Origin: Gaeumannomyces sp. JS-464
Taxonomy: Eukaryota > Ascomycota > Sordariomycetes > Magnaporthales > Magnaporthaceae
Assembly (NCBI GenBank): GCA_002197995.1
Contig: NGZR01000002.1
Coordinates: forward strand, 5,022,001-5,086,000
Length of the DNA stretch: 64,000 nt
Reading direction: 5' to 3'
Part shown: one piece after another, positions 57,990 through 64,000 of the stretch
Layout: each line of letters starts with the position of its first letter
Position numbering within the stretch: position 1 is the stretch's first letter
The notes under the pieces: model-generated
Databases searched by the model: none
What the model saw: only the letters and a program-made list of their open reading frames with translations
Told to the model about the DNA's origin: nothing
Made by a program: the position numbers and the translations under genes

Positions 57990-59891
57990 TTTGTGATCTG
58001 GGAGTGCCCCTTTGGGAGCGGCAGGGAGGGGACCCGGCGGATCGTGTTGAGTCTTGAATTCCCGGGAGCTCTCGGCGCTCTATAGGAGACCAATGCACCC
58101 GGTGCATCTGTCAATTCGACGTCAAGATCGGGTCGGCGACATTCTCGGGGAACGCGGGGAGAAACGAGAGGCGACGATCTGGCTGCGCGCGAGGTGCGAG
58201 GCGGGTTCAGCTCGAGGGAGCCTGTCCCTGGGTGGCCCGCTCGACGGGCAGAGGCGGCACGAACGACTGGACGCGCCGGCACCGACGATGGAGAATGGCA
58301 GTCCGGTCTTAGGTAGGCAGGTAGATTATCGGCAACGTCGTCGGTGGCGGATTGAAACTTGGTCCGTCTCTAGTGTTCTGCCGTGCTGATGCGAGAAACA
58401 TGGCTGCTGGCCTGGTCGTAGGGCTTCTTGGGGGGGTGGCTTTCAGCTCCATCGCCTCAGCCCCTTTCCAAGACCAAACAGCATTTGGGGCCATCCAAGG
58501 ATGGTGTCGCGTTTGGGCACTGTGTTGGATCGCCATTCCGACAGCAGTTGTGGGGAATGACAGGCCGTGTGAGCCAGGATTGCCGGTTGTCAGTGGGGAG
58601 GCCGCGCAAACAGCCCCAGTGCATCGCGGAGGCACGCTGAACCAGCGAACCAGCGATCACGGAGCCGTGCCATGGACCGCGGATGGTACGGCACAACGTG
58701 GAGGGTTGGTTCAAGGTCTCAGGAATGCGCTGCCGGCTGCAGCATGTTATGCACAGCTGGCGCTTTCTCACCTAAGCACGTGCAGAAAAGGCTACGCTGT
58801 ACGCAAGCGCACAGGCAGCGCTTCCGCCCCTTGCTGGTGCCTGTGGATGGGTTGTGGTGGCGGGCATGCATCCGTTCATTCAATGCGTCTGATATTATTA
58901 GGGAGAGAGCTTCCTCGATTGGGCAAGAGGTTCACGGCCAGAGCGCTTTTCTATGAGAGGCCATCGAAACTGCCAACTCGAAATCCATCTTGGACCAGTT
59001 CAACCCATTCTCGAGATACCCCGCCGAGCCCGCCCGTCGCGGGACGCGCGGGCTGATAAAACAGGACTAAACAACGGAAGGAAAAACAGTGAGAACAAGG
59101 AACGTCTTGCGGGGCCGTCCACAGTGCCTGTGGGAAGACTCTGTCGACTGCGGCAGCCAGCCATGCCCAGGCACCCCTGGTTCCTGAAACAGTGCCAGTC
59201 AGGGCGCAGAAGGCACTTCGCCTTCCGAACTCCCATAGCCTAGAACACAGCGAGTGAATCCAATCCAGTGCACGTGCTTTTGTTTGTTGCTCTGTGCACG
59301 GTGGCGGTTGCGTACCTAAGCCACCTCCACGTGACAACCTCACGCTGAGATCCAAATCGTGCAAATCTCTCTGTTCCGTCGTGCCCGTTCCCCACCCATG
59401 GAACTTGGGAGCTCCATACCCCCAATAAGGTGGAGCCACTAACTAAATTTCCGGGCCGAACCAGGGCAGTCAGTCGTTTGAGAAGGTTGCGCACAGCAAA
59501 AGCACGTCGCGCCAAACGCAGACCCGCCTGATCGCGTCGCTTGAGCCGCACATTGAATCCTGGACCGCGTCTTTCGCTCCCGCCCTCAGAGATCGGTCCA
59601 GTCGACCAAAATTTGCCAAGTTCGCAGCTGCCCGTCATTTTCGGTCGCTGGACGAGCTATAATCCCAACGCCGTGTCCTCGGCCACCGAAGGCTGACTCT
59701 AGAGGACTGTCGCCTGCCTACAACTGTCATGACGCGACCTGCCACCTGTCTTGGCAACATCACTTCGCCTCCGAACCTCTGCGCACCTCGCTCCATCGCA
59801 TCGTCGCAACCACTCACCCGCCCGTCCCTGCCCACCGCGACCCGTGCCCGCCAACAACCCGTCTAGATCGTTCGAGGCATCTCATCCAGCC
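57990..59891. other. Divergent intergenic region between cch1 and the PHD gene
   Basis: About 1.9 kb between two outward-facing start codons. A 234-codon plus-strand frame (58352-59056) and minus-strand frames near 58951-59439 show no domain features and no codon bias. Promoters of both genes must lie here. Confidence 0.5.
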
Positions 59892-62601
59892 ATGAGATCC
59901 TCCAGGAAGCGCGCGATCGATGAGGTGGACGGCGATGATTCTCTGCATCACAAAGAGCCTTCGCTGCTGCTGCGCATCAGGAACATGTGGCAGCTGGCCA
60001 ATGTCGTCCAGTTCCTGACCATCTTCGGCCCTGCGCTCAAGATCGACGCCCCGGACATCAGTGTGCGCGCCACAACGCCCGCCGCCTTGCCCACCGCATT
60101 TCACACTGGTTGCGCTGACACCGCATCTACTACTGCATAGGAGCTGGAGGCTGAATGCCTCAAACCTTTCTCGCTTACGCTGCAAGATCTCGGGCTTGGC
60201 ATGCTCAAGTTTCTCTCGTCACATCGCGGACTGACGTGCGTTTTCCCACCCCTGTCGCGCGTAGACCGAGCCGCACCCCGCTTACCAGTATCGCTGCACG
60301 TAGGCACGAACTCTTCGACGAGTACACCAGACGGCAGTTTGCAGCCAAGGCTCCGGGAATCGAGAACCCCTTTGGCACCGAAGGGGCCCTTTTGAAGTTT
60401 ACCGACTTCGATGTCTTCAAGAAGGCCAGTCCGCCCTCTTCCAAACCTCCGCCGCCGGCGACACTTGCCAAATTCTGCCGTCTGACATACAATCGCTTTG
60501 CAGATCCGTGTTCTTCACCAGATGACCCAACTCATAATGCGATCTCCCGAAAAGATTCGGGAACGAATGATGGAGCTCAAGGACGCCGACCACGATCACA
60601 CTGCCTGGGTACGCTCAACTGCCGTCGCATTGGGGTACTGTGTATCCAGGACTAACAAACATACAGAGAGTCGAGCCCGTGGGCTGGGATGAGGACGAGA
60701 ACACATACTTCTTACTCGATGATAACCGGCTCTACAAGCTGACCGAGGCACCGCCACCGACCCCTCCGGCACCCAAGCCAAAGAAAGGCTCCAAGAAGGC
60801 GAGAGCTATGGCTAGGGCAGCGAAGCGAAGGCGCATCTCGGAAGCCGTCGACAGTGGCACCGAGGGACCCGATGACGACGCGCCACCCGAAAACGACGCA
60901 CTAGCCGAGACCGCCAAGGAAGCAATCCTAGATGATGGACTTGGGGGCGCCAAGTGGGAATGTGTTTGCGTTACTCTGGACGATGTTCGGCGTTTCCTCG
61001 CACCTTTGCAGAAGACGAAGGATGCCAACGAAAAGGTGCTGAGGGACACCTTGGCGGAGCACCTCGTCCCCACACTCGAGCGCGAGGAGGAGAGGCGCAT
61101 CAAGAAGCAGAAGGAGCGCGAGCGAGAGCTCCTGACTCTTGAGAAGATGGCGAACGCAAAGAGGTCCAGCCGTCTGGCGCACAAGGCCGAAAAGCAGAAA
61201 GTCGACGAGCAGGCCGAAATGGAGGCGCGCAAGCGGCTCGCTGACGAGGCCGCTGCTAGGAAGCAGCAGGAGCTGGAGCGAAAACGAGAGAAGGACCGGA
61301 GCTCGCGGCTCATGTCGAGGGAGAAGCGGCTCCGTGAGCGCGAGGCCCGCCGGCTCCAGCACGAGGAGGAGCTTGCACACCTCTCAGAGGACAGCAGGAG
61401 TGTTGGATCGGGGGCCGGCCGCATGTCAGACAGGCGCCGCGAGGCCGAAATCCAAAAGGCCAAGAAGGCGCTCCAGGAGCTGGAGGACGAAGAGGACGAG
61501 TGGGTGTTTGACTGCGTGTGCGGCCTGCATGGACAGGTGGACGATGGCGAGCACAGCGTCTCGTGCGAGAGGTGCAACGTCTGGCAGCACAGCAAGTGCC
61601 TGGGTATTGACCAAAAGGAGGCCGAGAGCGACGACTTTCACTTCATCTGCGCGCACTGCCGCAAACTCCAGGAGGAGAAGCAGAGGCCACGTGGGCACGC
61701 GACGGTCATCAAGCTGAAGCTCGGCTCTGCCAACTCATCTCCCGAGGCCCCAAAGGCGGCGCCTTCGTCGAGGGAGAGCGTAGGAACCGCATCTGGATTG
61801 ACAATCGAGCTTTCCAGCAAGCCGTGCGGCGGGGCTGCTGTGGCCGAGAAGACGCCCAAGATGGGCGATATCTCCATGGCGCCAAACAGCTCCCCGGTGC
61901 TGCCTCCGCCCCCGAGCAGCTCAGTTTCACGATTCCAATCAAATCTGCCGGGCCTGCGCCGGCGCCTCAGGCTCGCCCAGGGTCGTCTGGGCTATCTAAA
62001 GCGGTACTGAACGGAGCCCATAACCCATTTTCGTCACCGCATCCGGACCTGTCACCGCCCAGCCTGTCACCGAACAAGGCACGGGCGTACGACACTGTCT
62101 ATGAGCAGCCTAGCCCCACAGCAGCGCTGGGCGGCCAGAATGGCCACCAGCCCAAGGCGAACGGGCGTGTTCGTATCTCGACAACACCCATCCTGCCGCC
62201 CGTCCCGCCGCGCGGCGAGCTCCCCTAATGTGAAACTCCACTCGCCGTCAAAGCAGCAGCCGGGCTCCAGGGCTCCCTCCAGAGGCACATCGCCAAAGGC
62301 CGCCCCCGGGGCCAACAAGGCTTCGCTGGTGACAACGCCACAGATCAAGTCAGGCTATTCGGAGCCTTTGTCGGCACACAAGGCGTCACCTCTACCGCCG
62401 TCCAGTGCCGGTGTGTCTCCAACTAAGCACTCACCATCGCTGCCCCCTGCCACCGTCAATGGGATGCTACCCAACTCTAGCCCGACGCCTCCGATCCTGC
62501 CTCCTATCGCTGCGCTTTCCCCGTCTCCGCGTCCTCTGGACCTGACACCGCCAGTCAAGCCGTCAACGCCAGGATCCAGCTTCTCCAACGGAATCAACTA
62601 G
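59892..62601 (+). CDS. DDT/WHIM/PHD-finger chromatin protein, RSF1-like, two frame breaks
   Basis: This is a probable nuclear chromatin-remodelling cofactor of about 808 residues. Exons are 59892-60062, 60141-60235, 60304-60424, 60504-60608 and 60667-62601. The N-terminal helical domain (WQLANVVQFLTIFGPALKID, ELEAECLKPFSLTLQDLGLG) matches the DDT pattern. RVEPVGWDEDENTYFLLDDN matches the WHIM2-type block found in RSF1 and related ISWI partners. A long charged coiled coil follows (residues about 270-440). The PHD finger (FDCVCGLHGQVDDGEHSVSC, ERCNVWQHSKCLGI, FHFICAHCRK) has the C4HC3 ligands. The Ser/Pro-rich tail ends SSFSNGIN. One base appears missing near 61920 and one extra near 62211, both in the tail. 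Intron 3 has a GC donor (AAG/GCCAGT). The specific complex cannot be told from sequence. Confidence 0.87.
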
Positions 62602-64000
62602 CCCGTACCCAGCCACCATGATGCGCATTGTCTGGCTACCTATCTTGCAAAATTGCGCCTTGCGCTCGGTCGATATATCCCTGTCACAGAATTATTTTGG
62701 TCAATTTTTACGAGGTCTCTTTTTCTGAGACGTCGTCTTGGTGAGGTTCGGCTGTCGCATCACAATACGTTGCCTATTTTTAGGGGGAACAGTGGCCTGC
62801 ATGGAATCTTTCTCGTTTGTTTGGCGCGGAGGTGCCAATAATGATAGACCTGGATTTGGAGACATAGATTGCCTGTTGCGTTGTTCTTCCTTTTCTTTGT
62901 GTCATCCCCCATTTTTTCCCCCCTTGTCCGCCCGCAAGACCTAGGAGCTGTGAGGCATCATCAGGGCAAAGCTGGAGTCAAGGCGGTGCATCATCGGGCC
63001 AGTCAGGAACTCTACTTAACAAGCCTGAGAACGGAGTTTGGTTGTTTTGAATCGTATAAACTGTCTGCTGTCTCATGATGTATAGGTTCCGTGCTCTATA
63101 CAAACGATGATATCCTCGTGCAGATATCTGGATTCCATCCAATTGGTGCTTTTGCGCTGCAGGAAGGGCATGGAAGTCAGCCGCTGGGTCTTTGAAGAAG
63201 CCTTCCGATATTGATGCGAGGCTTGGGAAATCAAATGCTGTCAAAGGACCAATGGATTCAGGGTGGCGCCATGGGAGAAGCTGGGTTTCGCCAGCATTCT
63301 GGGTGACTGGTCAGTTCTCGCCAGTACAGGCTGGGCCAGGGACATGCAGCGACGTCGGCTTAGCAACCTAGCAAGATGAGCCAACACCCACGCTCGAGCT
63401 GCGATATGTGAGAGTTCTCTGTGGCTGTCAAAAAAGGGACCGTCATCTCTATACAATACGTACGACAGGGTCAGCCCGCCCTCAGCCGTGATCGCTAGAC
63501 CCGTTGCCTACCCTCCCCTGTTCCTGGCCCTGACAGCGTTCCATTGGAGCCTTGCCGTTTCGCTGATATCCAAACAGGCTTGTCGGGCTAATGCAGGTAT
63601 CCGGCTGGGCTTGCAGGAGGAACCCACCATTTCTGGCGCAATGGCCCGGGGGCTGGCTAGTCGGTGCCGACCCAACACTACGAACCAAGAGGGAAGCGGA
63701 AGAAGCAACACGAATCAGCCACAGGATGTCCAGCTAGCCAGTCCGCCACTGCTGGGCATGCAGCATGCACGCACACCTACACCGACTGACTGCCACTCTT
63801 TCGGTCAGTTGCTGTTGCTGGACGCCGCTTGAGTGGTCAGCCTTGGAGGAGGGGAACACGGCGTCCTCCACGCTCCACGTGCCGCCAACGTCGCCCGCCG
63901 TCCGCCCTATCGTTCTCGTTAGCCGGACGCGGGCGCGCCTAGCACACCGTCCGCTCTCCTCCAAAAGCGGCCTAGGGGCGTGGGTGGCGACGAGACCAGG
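62602..64000. other. Intergenic region at the right edge
   Basis: No supported gene. It begins with the T-rich 3' flank of the PHD gene; short open frames after 63.0 kb lack coding bias. The end of the window (63.7-64.0 kb) may be promoter sequence of a gene beyond it. Confidence 0.4.

Noticed and set aside
58352..59056. 234-codon open frame on the plus strand between cch1 and the PHD gene
   Set aside because: No recognisable motif or codon bias; lies in the divergent promoter region.

Overview
The window is nuclear DNA of a filamentous ascomycete (Pezizomycotina, probably a Sordariomycete). The evidence is short spliceosomal introns of about 50-130 nt with GTRNGY-like donors and YAG acceptors, strong G/C preference at third codon positions, long gene-free spacers with poly-A/T and poly-pyrimidine tracts, and a gene set typical of such fungi. 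I found no bacterial operons, CRISPR arrays, prophages, transposons, rRNA genes or convincing tRNA genes.

Layout, left to right: an uncharacterised four-exon gene (2707-4233, +); an intronless acetate kinase (5193-6572, +); a C2H2 zinc-finger transcription factor (8500-9388, -); a spacer of about 9.5 kb with no supported gene (9389-18894); a Zn(II)2Cys6 transcription factor (18895-22209, -); the THO-complex WD40 protein Tex1 (24169-25652, -), head-to-head with the Ypt6 exchange-factor subunit Ric1 (26390-29933, +); the casein kinase II regulatory beta subunit (30828-32049, +); a PAP2-family lipid phosphatase (33193-34692, -); mitochondrial ribosomal protein uL2m (37825-39178, -); a mitotic B-type cyclin (41124-42760, +); an Ala/Pro-rich hypothetical protein (43914-44978, -); a small hypothetical protein (47048-47361, -); the voltage-gated calcium channel alpha subunit Cch1 (51105-57989, -); and a DDT/WHIM/PHD chromatin protein resembling RSF1 (59892-62601, +).

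The genes do not form a cluster. They are housekeeping and regulatory functions (RNA export, Golgi traffic, kinase signalling, lipid phosphatase, mitochondrial translation, cell cycle, Ca2+ entry, chromatin) plus acetate kinase, which in fungi is linked to a phosphoketolase-type acetate route.

The strongest structural signal is a high density of single-base reading-frame breaks. At least fifteen positions in nine genes need one base added or removed for the conserved protein to read through, most of them changes in the length of a short homopolymer run. The acetate kinase, tex1, ckb1 and cyclin B genes and one 3.8-kb stretch of cch1 are clean. Loss of nine unrelated genes, several expected to be essential, is unlikely, so I read these as sequence or assembly errors and annotate through them. 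I did not identify a clearly new biological system. The best candidates for follow-up are the orphan gene at 2707-4233, the intronless acetate kinase, the RSF1-like PHD protein, and a few repeats and hairpins.
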